DNA of 64,000 nt from an uncultured Caproiciproducens sp. (lineage in GTDB: Bacteria; Bacillota; Clostridia; Oscillospirales; Acutalibacteraceae). The translations under genes were made by a program, and so were the position numbers. Shown in pieces: positions 43,089-52,118 of the stretch. Position 1 is the stretch's first letter; the number at the start of each line of letters is the position of its first letter. The stretch covers positions 2,184,661-2,248,660 of the forward strand of contig NZ_OY761810.1 of the NCBI RefSeq assembly GCF_963664915.1, written 5' to 3'. Under the pieces are notes generated by a model, which saw nothing but the letters and a program-made list of their open reading frames with translations, made no database searches and was not told the origin of the DNA.

Positions 43089-43958
43089 ATGAAAAATAAC
43101 AATACATCTGTCATTCAAAAAAAACGATCAAGAAAAATTCGGTTTCCTTCCCTTCTCTTATATCTGTTTCTTGGGATATATGCGATTATACAGGTATACC
43201 CTTTAATTTGGCTTTTTCTTTTTTCTTTTAAAAACAACAATGAAATTTACAGTGGCAATGCGATGGGAATTCCGCAAGTTTGGAGAATATCCAACTACTT
43301 AACAGTGCTGACGAGTGGAAACGTGGCTGTCTATCTGATGAACAGCGTAATTGTGACCGCGGTTACCATTGCAGTATCCACTATACTCATTACCACCTCA
43401 GCCTATTCCATTGTTCGCCTACGTTGGAAAATGAGCAAGGTCTTTCTGACTTACATACTGCTAGGTTTGATGGTTCCCATTCATGCTACTTTGCTACCGT
43501 TGTTCATTATCTTAAGAAATCTGAATCTCCTAAATACCTATTTATCGTTGATTCTGCCCTATGTCGTTTTCGCCCTTCCAATGGGCGTCTTTATCATGGT
43601 GGGCTTTTTGAAGAGCATACCGAAGGAGCTGGAGGAATCAGCCTGTCTGGACGGCTGCGGAATCTATAAAACTTTTTACTATATTGTGCTGCCACTGCTT
43701 AGGCCAGCCATTGCAACCGTCGCTATTTTCACATTCCTGTCTTCGTGGAACGAGTTGATGTTCGCAAATACATTTATCAACAGCGAGCATCTCAAGACGT
43801 TGACGGTGGGCATCATGTCTCTTTCCGGACAACAAGGAACACAGTGGGGCTCCATCGGTGCCGGTCTTGTAATTGCTACCGTTCCAACACTACTGATCTA
43901 TTTTCTGCTCAGCGATCAGCTGCAGAAAAGCATGATAGCTGGTGCCTTAAAAGGGTAA
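43089..43958 (+). CDS. Sugar ABC transporter permease, MalG-like
   Basis: A 289-residue permease with six membrane helices and the EAA-type loop EESACLDGCGIYKTFYYIVL (about residues 184-203). It starts 16 bases after the first permease, and the GH3 gene follows 31 bases later, so uptake and hydrolysis are co-expressed. Confidence 0.93.
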   Translation: MKNNNTSVIQKKRSRKIRFPSLLLYLFLGIYAIIQVYPLIWLFLFSFKNNNEIYSGNAMGIPQVWRISNYLTVLTSGNVAVYLMNSVIVTAVTIAVSTILITTSAYSIVRLRWKMSKVFLTYILLGLMVPIHATLLPLFIILRNLNLLNTYLSLILPYVVFALPMGVFIMVGFLKSIPKELEESACLDGCGIYKTFYYIVLPLLRPAIATVAIFTFLSSWNELMFANTFINSEHLKTLTVGIMSLSGQQGTQWGSIGAGLVIATVPTLLIYFLLSDQLQKSMIAGALKG

Positions 43959-43989
43959 AGCTTGGAGTTTTAGATAGAGGAGAATATAG

Positions 43990-46155
43990 ATGGAATCATA
44001 TAAAAATGAAAATCTAACTTTTGAACTACGAGCAAAAGACCTAGTTTCCAGAATGACACTGGAGGAAAAAGTAACGCAGATGCTCTATCAGTCTCCGGCT
44101 ATTCAACGACTCGGAATTCCTTCATACAACTGGTGGTGTGAAGCATTGCATGGGGTAGCCAGAGCAGGCGTCGCTACTGTCTTCCCTCAGACGATAGGCA
44201 TGGCAGCCACTTTTGATGAGGATTTGATAGAAAAAATGGCCGATATTATCTCCACAGAAGGGCGTGCGAAATATCATGAATTCCAGAGAAAAGGCGATCA
44301 TGACATCTATAAGGGACTTACATTCTGGTCTCCGAATATCAATATATTCAGAGATCCTCGGTGGGGTCGGGGTCATGAAACTTATGGGGAAGATCCCTAT
44401 CTGACGGCAAAACTGGGCAGTGCATTTGTGAGAGGGATACAGGGAAAAGATCATAAATATCTGAAAGCCGCTGCTTGTGCGAAACATTTTGCAGTTCACA
44501 GTGGCCCTGAAAGTGAACGCCATAGTTTTAACGCTGTAGTATCGAAAAAAGATTTGTGGGAAACATATCTCCCTGCCTTTAAGGAACTTGTTACAAACGC
44601 CAAAGTGGAAGGTGTTATGGGTGCATATAACCGTACGAATGGAGAACCTTGTTGCGGAAGTAAAACTCTCTTAAAAGATATTCTCAGAGAGGAATGGGGG
44701 TTCAAAGGATATGTGACCTCGGACTGTTGGGCAATCAAGGATTTCCATGAAAATCATATGGTAACAAAAACTGCCCCGGAATCGGTTGCCCTTGCTGTCA
44801 ACAATACTTGTGATACCAACTGCGGCAGCATGTTTGCCAATCTTCTTATTGCACACGAAGAAGGGCTTGTCCGTGAGAGCACAATAGATGAAGCGGTAGT
44901 TCGGCTGATGATTACCCGTATGAAACTTGGCATGTTTGATGATCCAAAGCATGTACCTTTTTCGGATACGCCGTATGCATTAAACGATTGCACCGAGCAT
45001 GGGAAATTTAATTTAGAAGTGGCCAAAAAGTCTTTGGTCTTATTGAAAAATAAAGATCATTTACTTCCATTATATAAAAGCAAGCTGAAATCGATAGCGG
45101 TTGTTGGACCCAATGCAGATAGCAGAGAAGCCCTTGCTGGAAATTACTGCGGAACTTCATCAAGATATCATACAGTCTTGGAAGGAATCAATGATTATTT
45201 AAAGGATGAGGTCAGAGTCTATTACGCAGAAGGATGTCATTTATATAAGGACAGGGTGGAACCGCTTGCATTAAAATCTGATCGTATTGCTGAGGCGGTT
45301 TCCGCAGCAGAAAAGTCTGATGCTGTAGTATTGTGCCTTGGGCTGAACGCAACCCTTGAGGGCGAAGAAGGCGATGCCGGTAATTCATACGCTAGCGGTG
45401 ACAAACCGGACCTTGATTTGCCCGGTGAACAGCAAAAGTTGATGGAAGCTGTCGTTGCGGTAGGGAGACCTGTGATTCTGGTATTGCTTTCCGGCAGTGC
45501 TTTAGCGGTTAGTTGGGCGGATGAACATGTGCAAGCTATTGTTCAGGCATGGTACCCGGGAGCAATGGGAGGAAAGGCAATTGCTCCGATGCTTTTTGGA
45601 GACTACAGCCCTAGTGGCAGATTGCCGGTTACTTTCTATAAAACTTCCGAAGAATTGCCAGATTTCCGTGATTATTCCATGGAAAACAGGACGTACCGCT
45701 ATATGAAACAGGAGGCTTTGTACCCGTTTGGTTATGGCCTAAGTTATACAAAATTTGAATATTCAGTTCCTGTACTCAGCGAAACAAATATAAGAGCTGG
45801 TTCAGATATTGACGTGTATACTTATGTAACAAACACAGGAAATATAAAGTCGGAGGAAGTCGTACAGCTCTATTTACAGGACGAAGAAGCTAGTACCTGT
45901 GTTCCAAAATGGCAGCTTGCAGGAATAAAAAAGATATGCTTAGAGACCGGCAAATCGACCAAAGTTCAATTTCATGTAACTGCAAGGCAAATGTGTGTCA
46001 TTGACGACGAGGGCTGCTGTTTTCTTGAGCCTGGTGAGTTCCGTGTTTATATCGGTGGTAGCCAACCAGATAGTCGCAGTATGAAGTTATTGACAACACA
46101 AGTGAATTATGCCGATTTTTCAGTAATTGGTAATAAGCTACCAATGGCACGCTAA
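43990..46155 (+). CDS. GH3 family beta-glycosidase
   Basis: A 721-residue cytoplasmic glycosidase with no signal peptide. The N-terminal GH3 barrel has RDPRWGRGHETYGEDPYL and AACAKHFAVHSGPE. The nucleophile loop is YVTSDCWAIKDF, with Asp near residue 243. A second alpha/beta domain (about 335-560) and a C-terminal fibronectin-III-like domain (about 600-700) follow. The SDCWAIKDF and KHFAVHSGPE motifs resemble the xylosidase/glucosidase branch, so it may release xylose or glucose from imported oligosaccharides. It is the last gene of the ABC operon; the exact substrate is open. Confidence 0.9.
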   Translation: MESYKNENLTFELRAKDLVSRMTLEEKVTQMLYQSPAIQRLGIPSYNWWCEALHGVARAGVATVFPQTIGMAATFDEDLIEKMADIISTEGRAKYHEFQRKGDHDIYKGLTFWSPNINIFRDPRWGRGHETYGEDPYLTAKLGSAFVRGIQGKDHKYLKAAACAKHFAVHSGPESERHSFNAVVSKKDLWETYLPAFKELVTNAKVEGVMGAYNRTNGEPCCGSKTLLKDILREEWGFKGYVTSDCWAIKDFHENHMVTKTAPESVALAVNNTCDTNCGSMFANLLIAHEEGLVRESTIDEAVVRLMITRMKLGMFDDPKHVPFSDTPYALNDCTEHGKFNLEVAKKSLVLLKNKDHLLPLYKSKLKSIAVVGPNADSREALAGNYCGTSSRYHTVLEGINDYLKDEVRVYYAEGCHLYKDRVEPLALKSDRIAEAVSAAEKSDAVVLCLGLNATLEGEEGDAGNSYASGDKPDLDLPGEQQKLMEAVVAVGRPVILVLLSGSALAVSWADEHVQAIVQAWYPGAMGGKAIAPMLFGDYSPSGRLPVTFYKTSEELPDFRDYSMENRTYRYMKQEALYPFGYGLSYTKFEYSVPVLSETNIRAGSDIDVYTYVTNTGNIKSEEVVQLYLQDEEASTCVPKWQLAGIKKICLETGKSTKVQFHVTARQMCVIDDEGCCFLEPGEFRVYIGGSQPDSRSMKLLTTQVNYADFSVIGNKLPMAR

Positions 46156-46243
46156 TTGATGCCTATAAAACCGCTGACGATGTTGTGATTGACTAATCAA
46201 AATTTTGCATGAAGGAGGTCAATGATGAGTTATAGATGTTAAT

Positions 46244-46768
46244 ATGATGCGCCAATTAGACGCAGAATTGCATGGACTCCCTCTATGCGATGACAATATG
46301 ACCTTCTTCTATGATGAAACAGGAAACTGCGGAAAGTTTTCTTTGAGAGAAGACGGTGTTAATGATCCCACTGCACTAAACAACGATTTTATTCTTGGTG
46401 GCATTGCATACAATGGTTCGAACTTCCCCGCAGACGCAGAAAAGTTAATTACCGACCTTAAATTACAATCAAAAGAGCTGAAGTTCAAAAACATTTGCCG
46501 TACTAAAGACTTTATTGCCTTTATTGGAAGCCGCCGTGCAAGTGTTTATATTGATTGGCTGTATAATAGCGGATTGTATGTCCACTATGCCACAATCAAC
46601 AATCTGTATTATGCGCTTGTTGATATAGTGGATTCTTTGTGGGAAACGCAGTTTGTGTTTTCGTTTGAGTGGGTCATGCAGCTAAAATCTGCGTTGCACA
46701 GTTTCTGTCGAGAACATATTGACGAAGTCCTTGATCTGCTGAAATTCTTACAATTCATAAAACCTTAG
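46244..46768 (+). pseudogene. DUF3800-like protein, probably truncated
   Basis: A 174-residue frame containing DNMTFFYDETGNCGKFSLRE and NDFILGGIAYNGSNFPAD, the start of the DUF3800 fold (a nuclease-like family seen in mobile and defence contexts, with conserved Asp-Glu near the N-terminus). Complete members are usually longer. The frame stops abruptly 100 bases before an IS3 scrap. A GGAGG lies too far upstream, beside a 6-codon ATG frame, so the 5' end may also be altered. Confidence 0.5.
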
Positions 46769-46867
46769 AGTAAAAATAAAATGTCCCCTGTAAACCGTTT
46801 TGGAGTTTGGACTGAACCAGAGTTAACGGACAAAGAATAAAAAGCCCTACCGCAGGATATTGAAAGA

Positions 46868-46969
46868 TTACGCAGCCTGACGCCGTTTTTCGAGCGGTGT
46901 CAGGCACGTTTCCGTTTGTATGCGCTCATTGTTGTAGAAATCTATGTATTCGGCGATGAGTTGCTGCAA
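46868..46969 (-). pseudogene. IS3-family transposase (OrfB) C-terminal fragment
   Basis: The reverse-strand frame reads [18 protein letters not shown] and then TPLEKRRQAA before a stop, the standard C-terminus of IS3-family OrfB integrase. Nothing else of the IS remains. Its first codon abuts the break in larC at about 46969, so an IS3 insertion or deletion removed the rest of larC. Some 100 bases to the DUF3800 remnant hold nothing I recognise. Confidence 0.75.
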
Positions 46970-47196
46970 AGTTCTACAACCTCAATCATTTCTTCTTCGC
47001 CATTAACTGTGACTCGAACATGGCTTCCTGTAATTCCGCATTTTTGAGAGGGTACACATTCTACGGTTACTCTTGGCAGACCGAGTGAGTTCATCTGCTT
47101 TAAAAACTCTGCTTTGTCGTGATAAAGTTCCAGAAGTGCTGCCATCAACATATCTCCGGCGGCTCCCATGTTGCATTCGAGGTACAACTGACCCAT
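46969..47196 (-). pseudogene. larC: LarC N-terminal fragment (nickel-pincer cofactor biosynthesis)
   Basis: Only about 76 residues remain: [20 protein letters not shown] and [18 protein letters not shown] are typical of the N-terminus of LarC, the CTP-dependent nickel-insertion enzyme of roughly 400 residues. After MIEVVEL the sequence becomes IS3 transposase DNA. The His-rich loop and the catalytic C-terminal part are missing, so no active LarC can be made here. The gene overlaps the end of larB. Confidence 0.8.
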
Positions 47197-47892
47197 TTTT
47201 CATTTCCTCCAATATGGTTAATCATACTGGCAAGATATCCCGCACCAAAACCATTGTCAATATTTACGACGCTTACTCCGCTGGCACAGGAATTCAGCAT
47301 GGAAAGCAGGGCTGAAAGACCACCAAAATTGGCTCCGTAGCCAATACTGGTTGGCACGGCAATGACAGGATATTCTACAAGGCCACCAATAACGCTGGCA
47401 AGCGCACCTTCCATGCCGGCCACGGCAACAATAACCCGCGCATCCATTAAGATATTCAGGCGGGACAGCAATCGGTGCACCCCCGCGACGCCTACATCGT
47501 AAAGACGTACTACTTTATTGCCGAGCACTTCGGCGGTTAGGGCTGCCTCCTCCGCAACAGGGATGTCGCTTGTGCCGCCAGTTGCTACCACTATAGTGCC
47601 AGAGGCTGTTATTTTGCTGTTCCGACTGGCAACTCCAATTTTAGAAATGGGGTCGTAGTCAAGTGAAATAACTTCTGCTACTTCTTTTGCCGATTCGGGA
47701 GAAAGTCGCGTAATTAGAATGTTTTCATCGCCGCCATTTTGCATGGCAGAAACGATTCCTATAATTTGCTCTAATTTTTGCATATCCCAAATCCTCAAAT
47801 GGACTCATTTTCAATTGTAAAACTGCTTCTTCTGGGGAGAGCTTTCCTTGCTGAACCTGTTTGAGAAGCACCAGCGTTTTTTTCTGTTCCAT
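47145..47892 (-). pseudogene. larB: LarB, internal deletion with frame change
   Basis: LarB carboxylates and hydrolyses nicotinic acid adenine dinucleotide in nickel-pincer synthesis. The N-terminus starts at ATG 47892 (LVLLKQVQQGKLSPEEAVLQ, then DLGYAK). The rest is in another frame from about 47785 ([18 protein letters not shown] through to [17 protein letters not shown]). Relatives have about 20 residues between these parts (a VD..R..R.GFPEVI.G.GKT segment) that are missing here. A small deletion with a frame change is the simplest reading. The C-terminal 210 residues are otherwise well kept. Confidence 0.7.
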
Positions 47893-47909
47893 CTTTAATT
47901 ACCTCACTT

Positions 47910-48658
47910 TTACATTCTGGGATTTAAATCCAACAGTACTTCTTCAAAATAGGGGGAAAGAGCCTGCACGATTGTCTGTCTTTTTTTAAGAGCCAATGCT
48001 AATTCATTTTCGGGCAGCTGTATTTTGGCAGCATTGTGGAAGAATCGGATACGGAAGTCGGTGAAGCCAAGGGAAAAAAGTATTTCTTCGCTTTGTTCTA
48101 CCGTTTGCAGTAGAGCAGGGGTAATTGTAGTGCCGGTCGGAATCCGGGTGGCAAGGCACGCATAGGAGGGTTTGTCGTGGGTGAACAGACCAGCTTCGAG
48201 TGACAGCTGCCGGATTTTTGCTTTGGTCAAGCCACATTCGCGCAGCGGAGAACGAACCCCCTAGTTCCTGTAGAGCGCGCATACCGGGGCGGTCTTCGTA
48301 ATTATCGGAGGCGTTGGTGCCGTCCAGTAGTAGTGTGTATCCATTTTTGTATGCGGTTTTCTTCAACTGGGTGAATAAATTAGTTTTGCAGTAATAGCAG
48401 CGTTTTTCATCATTGGCTGCTACCTCTGCATTTTTCAACGCGTCGGTTTCTACTACCGTAAGGGGGACCATCAAGCTCTGTTGCCATCGTTTTGGCATCA
48501 TTTAATTCAAATTCAGGTTGAAAAGATGACTTGATAAAATAGGCATGCAGGGCGCAGCCATACTGTTTAGCAGCATACATTAAATATGACGAATCCACTC
48601 CTCCTGAAAAGGCAAGTGCCGCACATGGATGCTGAGTAAAGAAAGTTTGAAGATCCAT
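47910..48658 (-). pseudogene. larE: LarE, two +1 frameshifts
   Basis: LarE donates sulfur to the pincer cofactor. Three frames together give a full LarE. The N-terminal PP-loop is ALAFSGGVDSSYLMYAAKQY; the middle part is NDEKRCYYCKTNLFTQLKK with TNASDNYEDRPGMRALQELG. The C-terminal part is GLTKAKIRQLSLEAGLFTHD followed by KPSYACLATRIPTG. Frame breaks are near 48466 (a GGTCCCCC context) and near 48262 (a G5 run); removing one base at each restores the frame. These are either real lesions or homopolymer sequencing errors. Confidence 0.75.
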
Positions 48659-48763
48659 AAAAGCACTCCTAAAAATAAAATAATACTCGCAATATTATGA
48701 GTCTGCAGGTCATAATCCAAGGCTAATATGAAACATATGGAACAGATTTTCCTTAAAAAACGG

Positions 48764-48806
48764 ATAACCCAAAAGCAGACATAATACTGTTGCTTTTGGG
48801 TTATTA
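48764..48806. terminator. Strong hairpin between the lyase gene and larE
   Basis: ATAACCCAAAAGCA (48764-48777) and TGCTTTTGGGTTAT (48791-48804) form a 14-bp stem. It would end the PTS-to-uxaA transcript, so larE-larB-larC probably depended on read-through or another promoter. The rest of the 240-base gap shows nothing else I can support. Confidence 0.75.
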
Positions 48807-48898
48807 CTTTATGGAACATAGTGAGACCAGCAATCGATAAATTATGCTTTCATCTGTTTTTCTTGGAATGCTAAACACAGATATTCAAGTCGCATTTA

Positions 48899-50062
48899 TC
48901 AGATAACGGGACCTAAAGTATAGATATCGATGGAATTGAAATACTTAATAATTTCATTCTTGGTCATTTCACCATTGAGAACGCGAATGATTTTTTCAAA
49001 AGTCTCCATTCCGACCTGCTCGATGGTCTTTTCACCCTTAATGATCAGGCCTGCGTTCAAGTCCATATCATGGCTCATGCGATCAAAAGTATTAGGATTG
49101 CCGCACACCTTGATTACTGGCATGCTTGGGAAACCTTGTGGGGCACCGCGGCCAGTAGAAAACAGCATAAACTGAGCCCCAGTGCATGCCATGCCGGTTA
49201 AAATTTCAGGTTCCCGACCGGGGGTATCCTTAATCCAAAGTCCCTTTTGTGTAGTAATCATTTCAGGATACTCCAAAACGCCCTGTATCGGACGGGTGCC
49301 AGATTTCACGATGGCGCCCAAGGACTTTTCCTCAATGGAGGAAAGGCCTCCAGCAATATTTCCCGGAGTTGGCTGACCTTTCCGCATATCACAGCCGAGT
49401 GATTTTGCCCTAATTTCCATCCTGTTGACGATTTCGTATATTTTATTACCCACATCGGAAGAAACAGCCCTGCGAGCAAGAATATGCTCTGCACCGATAA
49501 ATTCTGTGGTTTCACCAAATACGACGGTGGCTCCAAGATCGACCATTTTATCTGCCACATAACCTACAACACAGTTGGAGGCCATCCCGCTGGTTGCATC
49601 GGAAGCACCACATTTAATAGCCATAACAACATTAGAAAGATCCATCGGTTCGCGCTGTAACCTAGATATTTCAAGCACCATTTTCTGCGCAGCATCAATT
49701 CCCGCTTGAATGGCGCGGGAAACACCGCCCAACTCCTGAATGCGGATGATTTCGACCGGCTTTCCGGTTTTGGCAATAGTCTCAACCAAACGTTCATGGT
49801 CGGTTCCTTCACAGCCCAAGCTCACTACTAGAGCTGCACCCACGTTAGAACTGCATCCAAGGCCAATGAGGGTGTCTGTTACCCGTTCAAGATCCGGGGG
49901 CAGTTGACAGCAGCCTTGATGGTGGAAATACCCAACTGTCCCTTGAACCTGTCCCACAACAGCTTGTGCCACATCATTGGCACAGATTACGCTGGGGATG
50001 ACGGCCACATGATTTCTTGCGCCCACGGTTCCGTTAGGTCTTACATATCCCATAAAATTCAT
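48899..50062 (-). CDS. UxaA-family lyase, large subunit
   Basis: A 387-residue protein like the C-terminal domain of altronate dehydratase UxaA and like SuyB, the large subunit of sulfolactate sulfo-lyase. It contains GYVRPNGTVGARNHVAVIPS, GYFHHQGCCQLPPD, IKCGASDATSGMASN and GNIAGGLSSIEEKSLG. The Cys residues are candidate Fe-S or metal ligands. The family eliminates water (or sulfite) from 2-hydroxy acids. The substrate cannot be decided here. It overlaps the small subunit by 4 bases and lies downstream of larA, suggesting action on an acid whose C2 centre is set by LarA (inference). Confidence 0.85.
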   Translation of the reverse strand: MNFMGYVRPNGTVGARNHVAVIPSVICANDVAQAVVGQVQGTVGYFHHQGCCQLPPDLERVTDTLIGLGCSSNVGAALVVSLGCEGTDHERLVETIAKTGKPVEIIRIQELGGVSRAIQAGIDAAQKMVLEISRLQREPMDLSNVVMAIKCGASDATSGMASNCVVGYVADKMVDLGATVVFGETTEFIGAEHILARRAVSSDVGNKIYEIVNRMEIRAKSLGCDMRKGQPTPGNIAGGLSSIEEKSLGAIVKSGTRPIQGVLEYPEMITTQKGLWIKDTPGREPEILTGMACTGAQFMLFSTGRGAPQGFPSMPVIKVCGNPNTFDRMSHDMDLNAGLIIKGEKTIEQVGMETFEKIIRVLNGEMTKNEIIKYFNSIDIYTLGPVI

Positions 50063-50373
50063 AGTGCAGCTCCAGTTTTTAGGTCACCGCGTCCGCGCGT
50101 GCTGTCAAGATTGTGTACGTGAACGTAGTCACCTTTTTTTATTATTTTCGTAGCAACTCCGATTTTTTCGCCATATTTTGTAATCTGTTCATTTACTTGG
50201 ATATCCCTCAGTGCAATTTTATGGCCATATGGAACGTCGTCCAACACTTTGATGATTTCAGAATTTCCTTTTTTGTCACGAATTTCCACTTCAGTGCCTT
50301 TAACAATTCCGTCTGCAAAAATGGTTGCCACATTATCCATGTTATGTACTTTCAGTGCAAGTTTTAAATCCAC
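50059..50373 (-). CDS. UxaA-family lyase, small (SAF-domain) subunit
   Basis: A 104-residue SAF-domain protein (DNVATIFADGIVKGTEVEI, then VPYGHKIALRDIQVNEQITK and KGDYVHVHNL) matching the N-terminal domain of UxaA and SuyA. It forms a complex with the large subunit encoded next (ATGA overlap). Two separate subunits are the rule in SuyAB and in many clostridial UxaA-like enzymes. Confidence 0.85.
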   Translation of the reverse strand: MDLKLALKVHNMDNVATIFADGIVKGTEVEIRDKKGNSEIIKVLDDVPYGHKIALRDIQVNEQITKYGEKIGVATKIIKKGDYVHVHNLDSTRGRGDLKTGAAL

Positions 50374-50408
50374 ATTTATCGCTCCTATTATAAGTCAATT
50401 GCATTGCG

Positions 50409-51692
50409 TCAGACATCTTGGTTGACAGCCAGCACAGAAACACCATCAGGAATAACCACCACATGAGCATCCTTACCTTTTATTCTATATGCCATTTCAA
50501 GCGCTTCATCCGGGCTGGAAGCTGGTATAATGTTGGCTTTACGCACCAAGTCGTGACTCAGATACGTCGTTACCAGAATGATCTTATGCTTTTTAAGAAT
50601 GCGTGAATAGATCTGAGCACACCATTGCTCAGGAATGGTTTTGGCAGGTGGAATTTTAGAAAGATACTCTTCAATTTCATCCACTGTACCGGAAACAATT
50701 AGCTTTTCAAAGTATGTTCCGCCCATGCCGTCAATGCAGGAAGCGCACATGATAATCACACCATCTTCCCCCGCACAGGCTTCGGCGGTGGCGACAGCTT
50801 TGGGTGACTGATACAAATTCTGATCTAAAGGATAGCCACCATTACTAGTAATGACAATGTCTCCTGTAACCACGGGGCATTGAGAAAGTTCTCTGATAAA
50901 ACGACAACCTTCCTCATGCGCCTGTTCCAAATCGCCCGCAAAGGCAGCAATGATATTCTTTTCGCTGTCCTGTGCCACATTCAGAATAAATTGTACGTTT
51001 ACCGCGCGGGCGGCACATACCATATCTTCGTGGATGGGATTGTGATTTAAAACTCCGGTCTTGGCATAAGGGCTTGCGATGGCCTGAAAGGAGTGGTTTT
51101 CGTTCACTGTTTGCTGTGAACAGATACCTGGGAGGATACTCTTGCGCCCACCAGAGAACCCCGCAAAGAAATGGGGCTCAATAAATCCTTCTGTCACTAA
51201 AAGATCACATTCCATTGCTAAGTGATTGACATTAAAATTTGCACCAGAAGGCAACTTGCATACATAGACGAAATCCTTCGTCTGAAAAGCTTTATTCACA
51301 GCGATTTTTTCGTGATCCACGATGAAGGCGCCAAACATTTTGCGTTGCTCCGCTTCCGTGGTCTCTCTGTGCAGACCTGTTGCAATCAGGATTGTGATGT
51401 CCGCATTTGGACTTCCAGCTCGGATTTCGGAAAGAAGAATAGGCAGTGTGATTTTACTGGGTACCGCACGAGTATGATCACTCGTGACAAGCACAAATTT
51501 ATTCTTTCCCACAGCAAGCTCTCTAAGCTTTTTGGAGCCAATGGGATGTTCCAGCGCCTCTCGCACAATTTCTTTCTGACTTCTTTTCTCATCACTTTCG
51601 TACATTTTTGCCGTAATGATGGCTTCCAGATTATTTTCTTCAATATGCAAATCCATACTTGACGTATAATACGGAATCTTGATGGTCTTCAA
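50409..51692 (-). CDS. larA: LarA-family nickel-pincer racemase/epimerase
   Basis: A 427-residue LarA homologue (lactate racemase family, DUF2088). SDHTRAVPSKITLPILL carries one catalytic His. EPHFFAGFSGGRKSILPGIC carries the second His and the Lys that binds the pincer nucleotide, and ENHSFQAIA supplies a further His. Active-site residues thus look intact. LarA homologues act on lactate, malate or sugar acids, inverting the 2-hydroxy centre. Beside a GH4 glycosidase and a UxaA-type lyase, a sugar-acid epimerase is more likely than lactate racemase (inference). TTG 51692 is chosen, with AAAGGAG upstream. The cofactor genes next to it are all broken. Confidence 0.88.
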   Translation of the reverse strand: MKTIKIPYYTSSMDLHIEENNLEAIITAKMYESDEKRSQKEIVREALEHPIGSKKLRELAVGKNKFVLVTSDHTRAVPSKITLPILLSEIRAGSPNADITILIATGLHRETTEAEQRKMFGAFIVDHEKIAVNKAFQTKDFVYVCKLPSGANFNVNHLAMECDLLVTEGFIEPHFFAGFSGGRKSILPGICSQQTVNENHSFQAIASPYAKTGVLNHNPIHEDMVCAARAVNVQFILNVAQDSEKNIIAAFAGDLEQAHEEGCRFIRELSQCPVVTGDIVITSNGGYPLDQNLYQSPKAVATAEACAGEDGVIIMCASCIDGMGGTYFEKLIVSGTVDEIEEYLSKIPPAKTIPEQWCAQIYSRILKKHKIILVTTYLSHDLVRKANIIPASSPDEALEMAYRIKGKDAHVVVIPDGVSVLAVNQDV

Positions 51693-51756
51693 ACAATCAT
51701 CTCCTTTCGTTGAATTGTTGTAATGAATTAACTTTGCTTTGCTGAATAGTTTAAAT

Positions 51757-52104
51757 TTACGGTTTGATATATGCAAAACCCTCGCTTTGCTTCAGTGTGA
51801 GTTCAACCACTCCTGACGGAACCAATTCAACGAACGGGAATAAATCCCGTTCGTCTATTTTACAATTTTTAACCGCCTTGCGGCATGCTGCAAATTTAAT
51901 TTGCTTTGCAGCCAAATCTACCATAATGGATCGGATCTCATTATTTTCAGATATTTGAGCATACTGCCGTACAGCAAGTGAATTTGCTAGAACTTCAATT
52001 TCGAATGATATACTCTGCTTTTGTGCGTAATCCAACATGCTTTGGACATTTCCTAATATGAGATTCCAGTTTGTTGAATCATCAATATGGAAAATAGTTC
52101 TCAT
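51757..52104 (-). CDS. DsrE-family small protein
   Basis: A 115-residue protein of the DsrE/YchN-like type: TIFHIDDSTNWNLILGNVQS, then IKFAACRKAVKNCKIDERDL and VELVPSGVVELTLKQSEGFA. Members take part in sulfur relay or have unknown roles. The Cys in FAACRKAVKNC is where sulfur carriers have theirs. It lies between GH4 and larA in the same operon, overlapping the GH4 stop region. ATG 52104 is preferred (TGAGG upstream) over the ATG at 52119. A link to sulfur handling for LarE or to the acid substrate is speculative. Confidence 0.75.
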   Translation of the reverse strand: MRTIFHIDDSTNWNLILGNVQSMLDYAQKQSISFEIEVLANSLAVRQYAQISENNEIRSIMVDLAAKQIKFAACRKAVKNCKIDERDLFPFVELVPSGVVELTLKQSEGFAYIKP

Positions 52105-52118
52105 GTTTAGAAACCTCA

